64,000 bases of DNA from CAVVKW01 sp963761705 (GTDB lineage: Bacteria; Verrucomicrobiota; Verrucomicrobiia; Chthoniobacterales; JAATET01): positions 1,426,001 to 1,490,000 of the forward strand of contig CAVXHK010000001.1 in assembly GCA_963761705.1 (NCBI GenBank), read 5' to 3'. Position 1 is the first letter of the stretch. Each line of letters begins with the position of its first letter. The notes beneath the pieces were generated by a model that worked only from the letters and a program-made list of their open reading frames with translations, ran no database searches and was not told where the DNA came from. Of this stretch, positions 16,729 to 25,815 are shown piece after piece. A program made the position numbers and the translations under genes.

Positions 16729-17945
16729 CACCCGGCCACTCGGTTCGCTGCCAGGAGGATGCCGGCGGCTTTGTCGAGGGTCTCCTGCCATTCGCTGGCC
16801 GGGTCCGAGTCGGCGACGATGCCGGCTCCGACGTGGAAGTGGGCGCGATCGCCCTCGATGATGGCGGTGCGGATCGCGATGTTGAACTGGCTTTCACCAT
16901 TGAAGCCGAAGTAGCCGATGGCTCCGGTGTAGAGGCCGCGGGGGACGGGTTCGAGGGTGGCGATGATCTCGAGCGCGCGTTTTTTCGGGGCGCCAGAAAT
17001 GGAGCCGCCGGGGAAGCACGCAGAGACGGCGTCGAGGTGCGAGACATCCGGGCGAAGTTGGCCTTCGATCGTCGAAACGAGGTGGAAGACTTGCTCGAAG
17101 CGTTCGAGGTGCAGGAGATCGGTTACGTGGACGCTGCCGTATTCGCAAACGCGCCCGACGTCGTTGCGTTCGAGGTCGGTGATCATGACGAGCTCGGCCA
17201 CTTCTTTCGGCGAGGTGAGGAGGTCGTACGCCGACCGTTCGTCGCCGTCCCGTTCGGCCAGCCGGGGGCGGGTGCCTTTGATGGGGCGAGTGACGACGCG
17301 GCTGCCGCTCAAGTGAAGGAAAGTCTCCGGCGAAGCGGAGAGGACTTGGGTGCCAGCGAGATCGAGGTAGGCGGCGTGGGGGGCGGGGGAGTAATGGCGG
17401 AGCGATTCGTAAAGTGGCCAGGCGTCGCCGGAAAATTCGGACGAAAAACGGTGGGAGAGGCAGACTTGATAGATGTCCCCGGCGGCTATGTGGTCCTGGG
17501 CGCCGCGGACCATTTGGCAGAAATCTTCGCGCGCAATCTCGGGTTGAAAATCGACGACCGGGCGGCGGACGGGCGTCGGCGACTCGGGCGGAAGGTCGCC
17601 CCGGAGATGCCACGTTTCCGCGCCATGGTCGAAGGCGAGGAGGTTCTCGTAAAAGCCGAAGGTGAAGCTGCCGTCGAACGCGAACGAGCCGATGGCCGCT
17701 CCCTCGGGAAGGCCCGAGTCGGAGGTTTCGCGCTGACGGCGGGTTAATTCGCGGGCGAGGACCGGCCATTCGGCCGCGGATCCGGCGAGTACGAGATCGG
17801 GGTCGCAAGCGATGATCGAGTGGCTAGCCGGACCCGCGAGAGAACTGTCGAGAAACGCGGTTCCGGTCCGGATAAATCGAGCCGCGACTTCGGCTGGGGC
17901 GGCTTCGAGGTCAATCGGAGCGAAGGCTGGTGCGAAGCGGGTCAT
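16725..17945 (-). CDS. pabB: Aminodeoxychorismate synthase component I
   Basis: A 406-residue chorismate-utilising enzyme starting at the ATG at 17945. The chorismate-binding domain includes PIKGTRPR (near residue 218), whose Lys is typical of PabB; anthranilate synthase TrpE has PIAGT there. It also has DLERNDVGRVCEYGSVHV, the PGGSISGAPKKRA motif, and GAGIVADSDPASEWQETLDKA at the end. It makes 4-amino-4-deoxychorismate for folate using ammonia from PabA, which is not in this window. No fused lyase domain is seen. It is divergent from the acidic secreted protein. Confidence 0.9.
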   Translation of the reverse strand: MTRFAPAFAPIDLEAAPAEVAARFIRTGTAFLDSSLAGPASHSIIACDPDLVLAGSAAEWPVLARELTRRQRETSDSGLPEGAAIGSFAFDGSFTFGFYENLLAFDHGAETWHLRGDLPPESPTPVRRPVVDFQPEIAREDFCQMVRGAQDHIAAGDIYQVCLSHRFSSEFSGDAWPLYESLRHYSPAPHAAYLDLAGTQVLSASPETFLHLSGSRVVTRPIKGTRPRLAERDGDERSAYDLLTSPKEVAELVMITDLERNDVGRVCEYGSVHVTDLLHLERFEQVFHLVSTIEGQLRPDVSHLDAVSACFPGGSISGAPKKRALEIIATLEPVPRGLYTGAIGYFGFNGESQFNIAIRTAIIEGDRAHFHVGAGIVADSDPASEWQETLDKAAGILLAANRVAGC

Positions 17946-18035
17946 GGTGGCCGGGTGGCGACTTGCCAAGTGAAAATAAACCTGTTTGCTTTGCAAGCTC
18001 CGACGACCGGGTGGCCGGTCGATTGGTCGTCCCGC

Positions 18036-18887
18036 ATGAAGATTCGATCCGCTTTTTTTCTCCTGATTGGTGCTGGTTTGTTGCTGCCGAATCACTCGGC
18101 GGAGGCGCAGCGGCGCGGAACGGGAGTGAGTACCCTTCCCTTGCAAACCACTGAGGTGGCGAAGCCGACTACGCAGGAATTGATCGAGCAGGCCGATACG
18201 AGCATGACCGATAATGCCGACGAGATGGACGCGGGTGCGACCGAGGAACAGGCGGCGGATCTGGCGAATGACCAGGAGCAAGCAACGGAAGAACTCGACG
18301 AGCTGGGGGCAGAAGCTGCCGCTAGGCCGGAGACGCCGAATGAACCGGCCCCGTCGGAGTTGGGGATCGATGACCTCTCGGCGGATCTGCCGCCGCTCGA
18401 GGACGATCTGCCTTCGATCCCGTCGGACGAAATGCCGGACCCGAGCACGTTGATTTCCGACGACATTTACGCCGCACCGAACTACCCGACGGACGCTCCC
18501 GCGGATTACCCATCGGCGGACTATCCTTCGGAGGATTACCCGGTGGATCTCGCGCCACCCCCTCCGGTGGTGAGGGAGAATGAATTTGAGAAGGAACGGA
18601 AGATGAAGCAGCGTTACCAGCAGGTGAAGTTGCAGGCGCTCAAGGATCAGGCGATCCGGGACATGCAGGCTCGGGCGGACGTCGCGCGGACGGATGAGGA
18701 TCGGCGGGCGGCTTTGCGGGAATACTATCGGATGCTCTTTACGAAGATCGTGGCGATCGATCCGGAGCTGGAGGAGCGAAGCGATATCTTGGAGAAGGCT
18801 TACCTCCGGCGGTTGGGTCAGTACCGGGTCGAGCCGACGATTCCTCTGAATCCACCGCCGGTGCCAGAGCCGGTGGGGTCCTTGTAG
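18036..18887 (+). CDS. Acidic, repeat-bearing secreted protein of unknown function
   Basis: A 283-residue protein not assigned to a family. A signal peptide (IRSAFFLLIGAGLLLPNHSAEA) is followed by a low-complexity acidic region (about 60-150, rich in D/E/A/P). A short tyrosine repeat comes next, with units DYPSA, DYPSE and DYPVD near 155-170, and then a charged helical stretch (about 180-260, KMKQRYQQVKLQALKDQ...). The tail is proline-rich. The ATG at 18036 is chosen because it begins the signal peptide. It may be periplasmic and mediate protein contacts; this is only a guess from composition. Confidence 0.7.
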   Translation: MKIRSAFFLLIGAGLLLPNHSAEAQRRGTGVSTLPLQTTEVAKPTTQELIEQADTSMTDNADEMDAGATEEQAADLANDQEQATEELDELGAEAAARPETPNEPAPSELGIDDLSADLPPLEDDLPSIPSDEMPDPSTLISDDIYAAPNYPTDAPADYPSADYPSEDYPVDLAPPPPVVRENEFEKERKMKQRYQQVKLQALKDQAIRDMQARADVARTDEDRRAALREYYRMLFTKIVAIDPELEERSDILEKAYLRRLGQYRVEPTIPLNPPPVPEPVGSL

Positions 18888-19000
18888 CTCGGGAGAGGTG
18901 GCGGCTTCGTCGCTTTGGTTGGGTCGGCGAGTGGAACGTCGTCGGTCCTTGATGAGGCGATCTGGCTGGCGCGGGTCGCCGGTCTTTGAGTTAACTTGGG

Positions 19001-19771
19001 CTAGCTGGTGAGATTGGCGGCGAGGTAGTCGTAGCTTTGTTTGAGGGAATCGACTGGGTCGCCGGGCGTGGTATCCTGCTCGACGATGAACCATTTGCAG
19101 CCAGCGGCTTCGGCGGCTGGGATGATGGCGGCGAAGTCGAGGGTGCCGACTCCGATCTCGCAGTAGGTGGGTTCGTTCTCAGCCGTGAATCCGTAGTCCT
19201 TGAGGTGGATTAGCGGGAGACGACCGTGGAGCTTTTTGCACCAGGCGACGTTCTCGCCGCCGCCGTAGTGGATCCAGTAGGTGTCCGGCTCGCCCTGGAG
19301 GTGGGCGGGATCCGTTTCGTCGTAGATGCGGTCGAGGGCGGTGACGCCGTTCGTCTTGACGAATTCGATGCCGTGGTTGTGGTAGGTGAGCGTGATGCCC
19401 GCGGCGGCCATCATTTTCCCGGCGGCCTCGAGGTCGGCGATGAGACTGCCAAGGCTGGTGGGATCGGTCATGTCGACTCCGGCGGGGTAGGGGTAGGCCG
19501 TGAGCGAGCAGTCCAGCTCTCGGAGGTGGTCAATCACTTTCTCCGTGTCGTGGCGGATGGCGTCGCCATCCTCGTGGGTGGCGCAGCAAACGAGGCCTTC
19601 GCCGTCGAGGATCCGGATCAGCTCGGGATTCGAGATCGGGCCGAGGCCGCACACCTGAACCGCCGTGTAGCCGGCAGCCCGGACTCGTTTGAGGGTTGCG
19701 GCGATCTCGGGGGGGGTCTTCAGGAGGTCTCGGCAGGTGTAGAGTTGCGCGGCGATTTGGGTGGCTTTCAT
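19001..19771 (-). CDS. Sugar phosphate isomerase/epimerase-like TIM barrel
   Basis: A 256-residue xylose-isomerase-like TIM-barrel protein. Metal-ligand positions can be seen: YHNHGIEF (mid barrel), LIHLKDYG and FIVEQDTT at strand ends. Relatives include inositol-pathway isomerases and hydroxypyruvate isomerase, but the exact reaction is not fixed by sequence. It has no signal peptide. It lies 9 bases after a secreted glycosylhydrolase gene, which suggests a shared sugar-scavenging role. Confidence 0.85.
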   Translation of the reverse strand: MKATQIAAQLYTCRDLLKTPPEIAATLKRVRAAGYTAVQVCGLGPISNPELIRILDGEGLVCCATHEDGDAIRHDTEKVIDHLRELDCSLTAYPYPAGVDMTDPTSLGSLIADLEAAGKMMAAAGITLTYHNHGIEFVKTNGVTALDRIYDETDPAHLQGEPDTYWIHYGGGENVAWCKKLHGRLPLIHLKDYGFTAENEPTYCEIGVGTLDFAAIIPAAEAAGCKWFIVEQDTTPGDPVDSLKQSYDYLAANLTS

Positions 19772-19780
19772 GGAGAGGTT

Positions 19781-20920
19781 TTAGTGGTCGGCGACGATTG
19801 CGCGAACGTTTTTGGTGTCTTTGAGAAGGGGTGAGAAATCCCAGAGGATGAAACCCTGGCCCGCGCGAGGGCCGATGGATTCGGTGAGGTCGAGTTGACG
19901 GGCGATTTCTTTGGCGGAGCGGCCGCGGCTGCCGAGGCGGTCGATGTCGATGCCGGGGATGATGGGAACCCCCTTTGGATTGACGTCGGGATTGCGCCAC
20001 CAACGGAGGAGGGCGCTGAAAGATTGCGGGCCGGCGTCGTCCCAGTAGAGCTGGGGTGCGAGGTAGTCGACCCAGCCCTCGCGCAGCCAGGCGACGGGGT
20101 CGCAGTAGAGGTCGTTGAGCGCGTCGAGACCGGCTTTGACCCCCGGGGTTGCGCCGATGGTGTAGATGCCGAAGGGGCTGATGCCGAATTGCGCGCCGCG
20201 ACGAGCTCGGCGGACGGTATCGCCCAGGCGGCGGACGAGTTGGTTGACGTTCGCGCGGCGCCAATCGGCGCGATCAAGACGACCGCCCTCGTCCTGGTAG
20301 TTCTGGTAGGCTGCGGAATCGGGGAAACTGCCGTTGTAGGTCTCGGGGTAGGGGAAAAAGTAGTCGTCGAGGTGAATCCCCGCGACCGGGTAGCGCTTCA
20401 CGATGTCCTCGACGACGCGGATGACGTGCTCCTGAACGGCCGGTTCGGTTGGGTCGAGCCAGAGCATTTTTTTGAGTTTGCGGGTCTGATTGGCGAGGCT
20501 TCCGCGGGAAGGGTGGCTTGAGCTGAGGCCGGATGAGGAGGTCGCGGCGCGGTAGGGATTGATCCAGGCGTGGATGTCGATGCCACGCTTGCGCCCCTCG
20601 ATGATGAAGGTCTCAAGTGGGTCGTAACCGGGATCCTTGCCTTGGACGCCGGTGAGGAAACGGCTCCACGGTTCGTAGCGAGATTCGTAAAGGGCGTCGC
20701 TCTCGGGGCGGACCTGGACCATGAGCGCGTTGAGCTTGGCCTGCTTGGCGACTTCGCAGATGCGGACGATCTCGGCCTTTTGGGCGGAAGCGCTGAGGCC
20801 GGGCCGGGAGGGGAAATTGATGTTGTAGACGGAGGCGACCCAGGCGGCGCGCATCTCGGCGCTGGCAGGGAGGGCGGCGGCGAGGAGGAGGGCGGCGATG
20901 AAGAACGCGCGGGTGGGCAT
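19781..20920 (-). CDS. Secreted family-10-type glycosylhydrolase (GHL10/DUF187)
   Basis: A 379-residue exported protein. The signal peptide (FFIAALLLAAALPASA) begins at the ATG at 20920. A TIM-barrel follows with family-typical strands: RAAWVASVYNINFPSRPG, LNALMVQVRPESDALY, IDIHAWINPYR, VAGIHLDDYFFPYPETY (acidic pair near residue 195) and WVDYLAPQLYWDD. Such enzymes are thought to act on polysaccharides or glycans; substrate unknown. It is the first gene of a pair with the sugar isomerase. Confidence 0.85.
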   Translation of the reverse strand: MPTRAFFIAALLLAAALPASAEMRAAWVASVYNINFPSRPGLSASAQKAEIVRICEVAKQAKLNALMVQVRPESDALYESRYEPWSRFLTGVQGKDPGYDPLETFIIEGRKRGIDIHAWINPYRAATSSSGLSSSHPSRGSLANQTRKLKKMLWLDPTEPAVQEHVIRVVEDIVKRYPVAGIHLDDYFFPYPETYNGSFPDSAAYQNYQDEGGRLDRADWRRANVNQLVRRLGDTVRRARRGAQFGISPFGIYTIGATPGVKAGLDALNDLYCDPVAWLREGWVDYLAPQLYWDDAGPQSFSALLRWWRNPDVNPKGVPIIPGIDIDRLGSRGRSAKEIARQLDLTESIGPRAGQGFILWDFSPLLKDTKNVRAIVADH

Positions 20921-21051
20921 AGGGGAAGAGAAGCGGATGGGGGGAGTTTGGCAAATACGAATGCGGAGACCGGTTCTCTTGCTTCGCTCGATTTCCCGAG
21001 GGTGCGGCAGCGAGGCAGGGCCGCTCGCACGCGGGACGTGCGCGTTCTTCA

Positions 21052-21345
21052 TCACTTGCGCTGGCGGGCCTGGCGCTTTTTTTGGGCTAGGTAGGTGGGG
21101 AGCAGCGTGGTTTTAATCCAGTCGGTTGCCGCGGGTAGGCCGTCTTTCTCGTAGATGGTGCCGATCTTGGCTTCGATCTCGGTCGGGTTGCCGAAGAGGG
21201 CGAGGAATTGATTACTGGTGAGAGCGGTGAGCGCTTCGCCGTCGGTGCGACCGGTCTGGTCGAGGATCCAGCGGCGGACGACTAGGGAAAGGACGGCGTC
21301 GCCGATCCAGGCGGTGTTGTGGATCTCGGGTGGAAGTGAGCGCAT
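21052..21345 (-). CDS. Small RNase III-like protein (mini-RNase III type)
   Basis: A 97-residue protein. AWIGDAVLSLVV matches the first RNase III signature (FLGDAVL) and IEAKIGTIYEKDGLPAA matches the second (FEALIGAIYLDQG), so both acidic sites needed for metal binding are plausible. There is no double-stranded-RNA-binding domain, as in mini-RNase III, but it is even shorter than that enzyme (about 130 residues). It may process rRNA precursors. It is divergent from the deaminase, with 43 bases between starts. Confidence 0.65.
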   Translation of the reverse strand: MRSLPPEIHNTAWIGDAVLSLVVRRWILDQTGRTDGEALTALTSNQFLALFGNPTEIEAKIGTIYEKDGLPAATDWIKTTLLPTYLAQKKRQARQRK

Positions 21346-21388
21346 TTTTAGGCTGGTGATCAGGGAATGGTGAATGGTGAATGGTGGG

Positions 21389-21829
21389 ATGAGGGATGAG
21401 TTTATGCAGGCGGCGATTGATGAAGCGAAGCTGGGTTTGTCTGAGGGGGGGATTCCGATTGGATCGGTGATCGTGCACGAGGGGAAAATCATCGGACGGG
21501 GGCACAACATGCGGGTGCAACTCGGCGATCCGCTGCTGCACGGGGAGATGAGCGCGTTCAAAGCGGCCGGGCGGCAGCCGGCGTCGGTTTACCGCGAGTG
21601 CGTGCTCTACACGACGCTCTCGCCCTGCCCGATGTGTAGCGGGACGTCGCTTCTTTACAAAATTCCGAAAATTTTGATCGCCGAAAACACGACGTTTCTG
21701 GGCGCGGAGGATTGGCTGCGAAGTCAGGGTGTTGAGCTTCAGGTGCTTGGGGACGAGGAGTGCGTGGCGATGATGCGGGCGTTCATCGCGGATCGGCCCG
21801 AGCTGTGGAACGAAGACATCGCGGAGTGA
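21389..21829 (+). CDS. Nucleoside/cytosine deaminase family protein
   Basis: A 146-residue zinc deaminase. The zinc site is LLHGEMSAF (HxE) plus SPCPMCSG (PCxxC), and GGIPIGSVIVHEG is the usual N-terminal strand. The overall layout is close to yeast cytosine deaminase and guanine/tRNA adenosine deaminase relatives. I chose the ATG at 21389 (MRDEFMQAA); starts at 21374 and 21404 are also in frame. The start lies inside a simple repeat (tandem GAATGGT units at 21364-21385). Substrate is probably free cytosine or a related base. Confidence 0.82.
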   Translation: MRDEFMQAAIDEAKLGLSEGGIPIGSVIVHEGKIIGRGHNMRVQLGDPLLHGEMSAFKAAGRQPASVYRECVLYTTLSPCPMCSGTSLLYKIPKILIAENTTFLGAEDWLRSQGVELQVLGDEECVAMMRAFIADRPELWNEDIAE

Positions 21830-21893
21830 TTTTCGATTTTCGATTCTCGGATTTCGATTAGGGTGTGCGCTCGCCCAACCGGGCGAATTTGAT

Positions 21894-23972
21894 ATGGATT
21901 TCCGCGACCCTCAGAATTTTTTTAACCGTGAGCTGAGCTGGTTGGAATTTAATCAGCGCGTGGTGGATCAGGCGGCCGATCCGTCGAATCCGCTGCTGGA
22001 GCGACTCAAGTTCCTGTGTATTGTCAGTTCCAATCTCGATGAATTCTTCGAGGTTCGGGTGGCGGGTCTCAAGCAGCAGCGGCAGATGCATTCTCACGAC
22101 GCCGGGCTGGACGGGCTGTCGGCGACGGCGGCGCTGGAGCGAATCAGCGACCGGGTGCGGCGGATGGTCGACGATCAATACCGGATCTGGCGCGAGCAGT
22201 TGCAGCCGGAGTTGGAGCGGCAGGGGGTGGCGTTTCATCACTACCCGGACGTGTCGGCGGACGAGGCGGAATATTTCGAGGAGTTCTTTCACAAGACGGT
22301 CTATCCGGTGCTCACTCCGCTTGCCATCGACCCGGTGCACCCCTTCCCGCAGTTGCTCAACAAGAGTCTCAACGTGGTGGTCGAACTCGAGGGGGACAAT
22401 CTCAATACTGACATCGCGGTCGTGCAGGTGCCGCGAATCCTGCCGCGCGTGGTGCCATTTCCCGACGGGACGCGCGACCATTACGTTTTTCTGGGAAACG
22501 TGATTCAGGAACACGTTGGGGCGTTGTTCAAGGGTGTGAAGGTGAAGGGTGCGCACCTCTTTCGGATCACGCGCAACAGCAATCTCTACTTCGACGAGGA
22601 GGAGGTGCAAAACCTTCTGCACGCGATCGAAACCGAGCTTCGGAAGGTCAACCGAGGCGCGGCGGTGCGGTTGGAGGTGATGGACGATTGTCCGGAGCAC
22701 GTCGTCGGGCGGCTGCTCGACTTGTTCAATCTGGAGGACGAGGACGTCTTCCGGATCGACGGGCCTCTGAATCTCGTGCGCCTGATGCCCCTGGCACTTC
22801 AGATCGACCGGCCGGATCTGCGCTACAAGCGGTTCTCGCCGAATACGGTGGTGTCGCTCGACGTCGACGCGGACATCTTTTTTCACCTGCGGAAGGGCGA
22901 CATTCTCTTGCACCACCCCTACGATAATTTCCAGACGGTGGTGGATTTCCTGGCGCAGGCGGCGGAGGACCCGCAGGTCCTAGCGATCAAGCAGACGCTC
23001 TACCGGACGAGCTCGGACTCGCCCATCGTGCAGTCGCTCATCGAAGCGGCGGGCAACGGAAAGCAGGTGACGGTCGTGATCGAACTTCAGGCGCGATTTG
23101 ACGAAGCGGCAAACATCAAGTGGGCGCGGATGATGCGCGATGCAGGCGTCGATGTCGTCTACGGTGTGACCGGGTTGAAGACGCACGCGAAGGCGCTGCT
23201 GGTGGTGCGCAACGAAGGCAGTGGGATCCGTCGTTACGCGCACTTGGGCACGGGGAATTACCATCCGTCTACGGCGAGGATCTACACGGATCTGGGACTG
23301 TTAACGGCGCGGGAGGAGGTCACGAACGACCTTGCGGAGCTGTTCAATCTGCTGACAGGGGTGTCGAAATTTCAGGGGATGAGCGATCTGCTCGTCGCAC
23401 CGTTCAACCTCCAAAAACGCTTCGTCGAGATGATCGACGCGGAAGCGCGGAACGCGGCGGCGGGAAAACCGGCGGGGATCTACGCGAAGATTAATTCGCT
23501 GATTGAGGAGGGCGTGATCGAGGCGCTGTACCGGGCGAGCGCGGCCGGGGTGAAGGTGCGGCTGCTCGTGCGCGGGATGTGCGCACTAAGGCCGGGGGTG
23601 AAGGGCGTGAGTGAAAATATCGAGGTGCGGAGCATCGTGGGACGTTTCCTCGAGCACAGCCGGATTTTTCGCTTCGAGAACGGCGGTGAACCAGCGATCT
23701 ACCTGGGGAGCGCGGATTGGATGCAGCGAAATTTGTTCAAGCGGGTCGAAACGGTCTTTCCGCTCATGACGCCGGGTGTGCGCACGCACGTGGACGAGAT
23801 TCTCGATTGGTTTTGGAAGGACAACGTGAAGGCGCGGGTGATGCAGCCGGATGGCATCTACATCCCGCGGGTGACGGACGAGCCGCGGTTCGATGCGCAG
23901 GAAGAATTTTTGGCCGATTCGCAGCGGCGGCGGAAGGCCCGCGCGGCGGCGGTGGCCGAGGCTGGCGGGTGA
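21894..23972 (+). CDS. ppk1: Polyphosphate kinase 1
   Basis: A 692-residue protein of normal PPK1 length. It shows the N-terminal FFNRELSWLEFNQRVVDQA and SSNLDEFFEVRVAGLK, the ATP-binding middle HPYDNFQTVVDFLAQAAEDP, the first catalytic His region TGLKTHAKALLVV (near residue 430) and LGTGNYHPSTARIYTDLGL. The second HxK-type region is present before SADWMQRNLFKRVE. It makes polyphosphate from ATP at the inner membrane. Monocistronic by spacing, with no ppx or pho genes adjacent. Confidence 0.96.
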   Translation: MDFRDPQNFFNRELSWLEFNQRVVDQAADPSNPLLERLKFLCIVSSNLDEFFEVRVAGLKQQRQMHSHDAGLDGLSATAALERISDRVRRMVDDQYRIWREQLQPELERQGVAFHHYPDVSADEAEYFEEFFHKTVYPVLTPLAIDPVHPFPQLLNKSLNVVVELEGDNLNTDIAVVQVPRILPRVVPFPDGTRDHYVFLGNVIQEHVGALFKGVKVKGAHLFRITRNSNLYFDEEEVQNLLHAIETELRKVNRGAAVRLEVMDDCPEHVVGRLLDLFNLEDEDVFRIDGPLNLVRLMPLALQIDRPDLRYKRFSPNTVVSLDVDADIFFHLRKGDILLHHPYDNFQTVVDFLAQAAEDPQVLAIKQTLYRTSSDSPIVQSLIEAAGNGKQVTVVIELQARFDEAANIKWARMMRDAGVDVVYGVTGLKTHAKALLVVRNEGSGIRRYAHLGTGNYHPSTARIYTDLGLLTAREEVTNDLAELFNLLTGVSKFQGMSDLLVAPFNLQKRFVEMIDAEARNAAAGKPAGIYAKINSLIEEGVIEALYRASAAGVKVRLLVRGMCALRPGVKGVSENIEVRSIVGRFLEHSRIFRFENGGEPAIYLGSADWMQRNLFKRVETVFPLMTPGVRTHVDEILDWFWKDNVKARVMQPDGIYIPRVTDEPRFDAQEEFLADSQRRRKARAAAVAEAGG

Positions 23973-23979
23973 GGAAGCA

Positions 23980-24028
23980 CTTTCACCGGAGGAGGCAAGA
24001 GGTGGAAAGGAATCCGAACTCTTTTTTT
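23980..24028 (+). terminator. Possible terminator after ppk1
   Basis: CTTTCACC near 23980 can pair with GGTGGAAAG near 24001-24009 (one bulge), and a run of seven T ends at 24028. The T-run is 13 bases from the stem, so this is weak. An additional pair GAAGCACT/AGTGCTTC (23974-23981 and 24047-24054) encloses the region. Confidence 0.3.
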
Positions 24029-24041
24029 GCCCCCTTTCAGT

Positions 24042-24305
24042 TCAAGAGTGCTTCGCCGCAAGTTGCTCCCACTCTTCGTCTAGGTTGACGGTCGGGAACG
24101 AAACTCCGGCCCGGTCATACCAGTAGCCCGCGTTGACGTCGTCGCCTTCTTTGCGGTGGAGGTAGCCGTGGACGTGGGAACCGTCAGCCGACGCCTCGGC
24201 TTGGGCGAGCTCGTGCGCGCGCTGCCACTGGCCGCGGGCGTCGTGCCAGAGGGCGGCTTGAAGGGGCGTGAGGTTGTCGGGTGATTCGAGCTTTTTGAGG
24301 TCCAT
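24042..24305 (-). CDS. Small conserved-looking protein downstream of the porin
   Basis: An 87-residue cytosolic protein, not recognised for certain. It starts MDLKKLESPDN and contains ALWHDARGQWQRAHELAQ and HGYLHRKEGDDVNAGYWYDRAG, a Trp/His-rich helical pattern. The start at 24305 lies 10 bases after the porin stop, so it is co-transcribed. No signal peptide. Confidence 0.7.
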   Translation of the reverse strand: MDLKKLESPDNLTPLQAALWHDARGQWQRAHELAQAEASADGSHVHGYLHRKEGDDVNAGYWYDRAGVSFPTVNLDEEWEQLAAKHS

Positions 24306-24315
24306 GCGGACCGAT

Positions 24316-25692
24316 TTAGAAAATGACCGAGGCGCGTCCGCCAAGGACAAAAGCGTTGCCGAGGTCGCCGGAAGCGCCGGGGCGGATGATGTACTGGGCG
24401 TCGGGTTGGACGGTGAGCCACGGCGTGATCTGCGCGGCGTAGGTGGCCTCGATGACGATCTCGTAGCCGACTTCGCGCGAACCTTCGTCGAAGATGCCTT
24501 GGGCCGCGTCATCCGTGAGGTCGGCGTAGCCGAGGGCGACGCCGAAGACGTCGTTGTCGCGGGTCGGGATGAGACCGGTGTAAGCGAGACCGGTGTCGAA
24601 GTAGAAACCAACGAAATTGCGATCCTGCGGGGTGAATCCGGCGCGGGCGAAGGCGTTGAGACCCTGGTTCGAAGGCTCGATGACGGTGACCGGTTCCTTG
24701 AAGGATTTGGCGGGCTGGTAAGATTTGCCGTCTTTACTGAGCGTCGGTTCAGCGGCGACGGGCGTGCCGGGTTCGCGATAAAGGGCTTGGTCCACGATGC
24801 CGTAGAAACCGAAATTTCCGTAGACTTCGTCTCCGGTGCCGTTCGAGCGCTCGAAGAATTGCGTGTTTGCGAAACCACCGAATTTGAGGGTGCCGGGGAG
24901 TTCAACTTCGTCCCAGCGGAATTGGGCCTCGTTGATGAAGGTGTAGCCGTTCTCGTCGTCGAGGCGCCAGCGGAAGCCGTGGCGGTTGACGTCCTCGGCG
25001 AAGGGATTGCCCTGGAACCCGGCGGTCAGGAAGCTGAACCACGGGGTCGGGTGGAAGGCGAGGCGGATGCCCAGCGTGGCGAGTGGGTAAGCGGGACCGG
25101 CGTTCGGGAGCGCTTCGGAGGCGAGAACTGGCCAACCGAAGGTGCCGTTCAGAAAGTTTCCGGCGGTGTCGGAGACGATGAACTCCTCGTCGGCGGCAAG
25201 CTGGCCGACGCGGATGGAGAAGCGGTCGTCGAAGAGCGCTTGCTCGAGGTAGAGCTCGAAGGCGCGGAGGGTGTTGAAGCCGGCGATGTTGCTAATTGTT
25301 TCAATGTTGCCAACGAGGTCCTCGGAGGCGTCGCGACCGGAGAGCCAGAGAAAGCTCGAGTGAAAGGTGAGACCGTCGAGGCCGACGAGCGTGCCGAGAT
25401 CGAGGTCGACACCGAAGTCGAGCAGGCCGGTGTAAACCGTGCCGCGCTCGAGGCCGCCGCTCGTGTTACCCCAGACTTCGACCGCGTAGCCGCCGAAGAG
25501 CGTGATGCCGCGGTCTTCGAGGGCAGTGCGGGTCCCGCCGAAGTCACCGAACGCGTAGTCGCCTTCGAAGTAGCCGACGTCGGGCCGGGCGGACGCTTCC
25601 TCCTGACGATCAAAGAAGTCCGTTTGGGCTTGGGTCGGAAGAAGGGGCGCGAAAGCAATCGCGACCAGGTAAAACGGGTTTAATATTTTCAC
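24316..25692 (-). CDS. OprB-family outer-membrane porin
   Basis: A 458-residue protein with a GTG start, a signal peptide (FYLVAIAFAPLLPTQAQ) and alternating beta strands. OprB-type blocks are FGGTRTALEDRGITLFGGY near the N-terminus and RAFELYLEQALFDDRFSIRVGQLAAD mid-protein. It ends VLGGRASVIF, with the terminal Phe used for outer-membrane assembly. OprB proteins take up sugars, but relatives serve other small solutes. It is divergent from two HupE/UreJ-type permeases, and the shared 187-base region carries two palindromes, so a joint role in metal uptake is possible. Confidence 0.85.
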   Translation of the reverse strand: MKILNPFYLVAIAFAPLLPTQAQTDFFDRQEEASARPDVGYFEGDYAFGDFGGTRTALEDRGITLFGGYAVEVWGNTSGGLERGTVYTGLLDFGVDLDLGTLVGLDGLTFHSSFLWLSGRDASEDLVGNIETISNIAGFNTLRAFELYLEQALFDDRFSIRVGQLAADEEFIVSDTAGNFLNGTFGWPVLASEALPNAGPAYPLATLGIRLAFHPTPWFSFLTAGFQGNPFAEDVNRHGFRWRLDDENGYTFINEAQFRWDEVELPGTLKFGGFANTQFFERSNGTGDEVYGNFGFYGIVDQALYREPGTPVAAEPTLSKDGKSYQPAKSFKEPVTVIEPSNQGLNAFARAGFTPQDRNFVGFYFDTGLAYTGLIPTRDNDVFGVALGYADLTDDAAQGIFDEGSREVGYEIVIEATYAAQITPWLTVQPDAQYIIRPGASGDLGNAFVLGGRASVIF

Positions 25693-25715
25693 GTTCGATG
25701 GAATGAATGACCAAA

Positions 25716-25732
25716 TTGAGACGCGGTCTCAA
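25716..25732. promoter_or_regulatory. 17-bp palindrome upstream of the porin
   Basis: TTGAGAC-gcg-GTCTCAA is a perfect 7-3-7 inverted repeat, 24 bases before the porin start. A further half-site-like TGAGACGC occurs near 25763. It looks like an operator for a dimeric repressor; the regulator is unknown. It does not match the Fur or NikR consensus I know. Confidence 0.5.
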
Positions 25733-25783
25733 ATGCAGCGGGCCGGTTTTGTAATTTGGCAATGAGACGCCGGGCAAGCTGAA

Positions 25784-25815
25784 AAAGATCAAAAATATTT
25801 GAAGGATTGATCTTT
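25784..25815. promoter_or_regulatory. Inverted repeat upstream of hupE
   Basis: AAAGATCAA (25784-25792) and TTGATCTTT (25807-25815) are perfect 9-base arms around a 14-base AT-rich spacer, 65 bases before the hupE start. It may be an operator or a leader hairpin. Confidence 0.45.

Noticed and set aside
16725..19094. Extension of the pabB frame by about 380 residues upstream
   Set aside because: The extra part is rich in Arg/His, lies opposite the acidic secreted protein gene and has no family features; PabB starts at 17945.
21052..21561. Long N-terminal extension of the RNase III-like protein
   Set aside because: It overlaps the deaminase gene on the other strand; the RNase III-like similarity begins right after the ATG at 21345.
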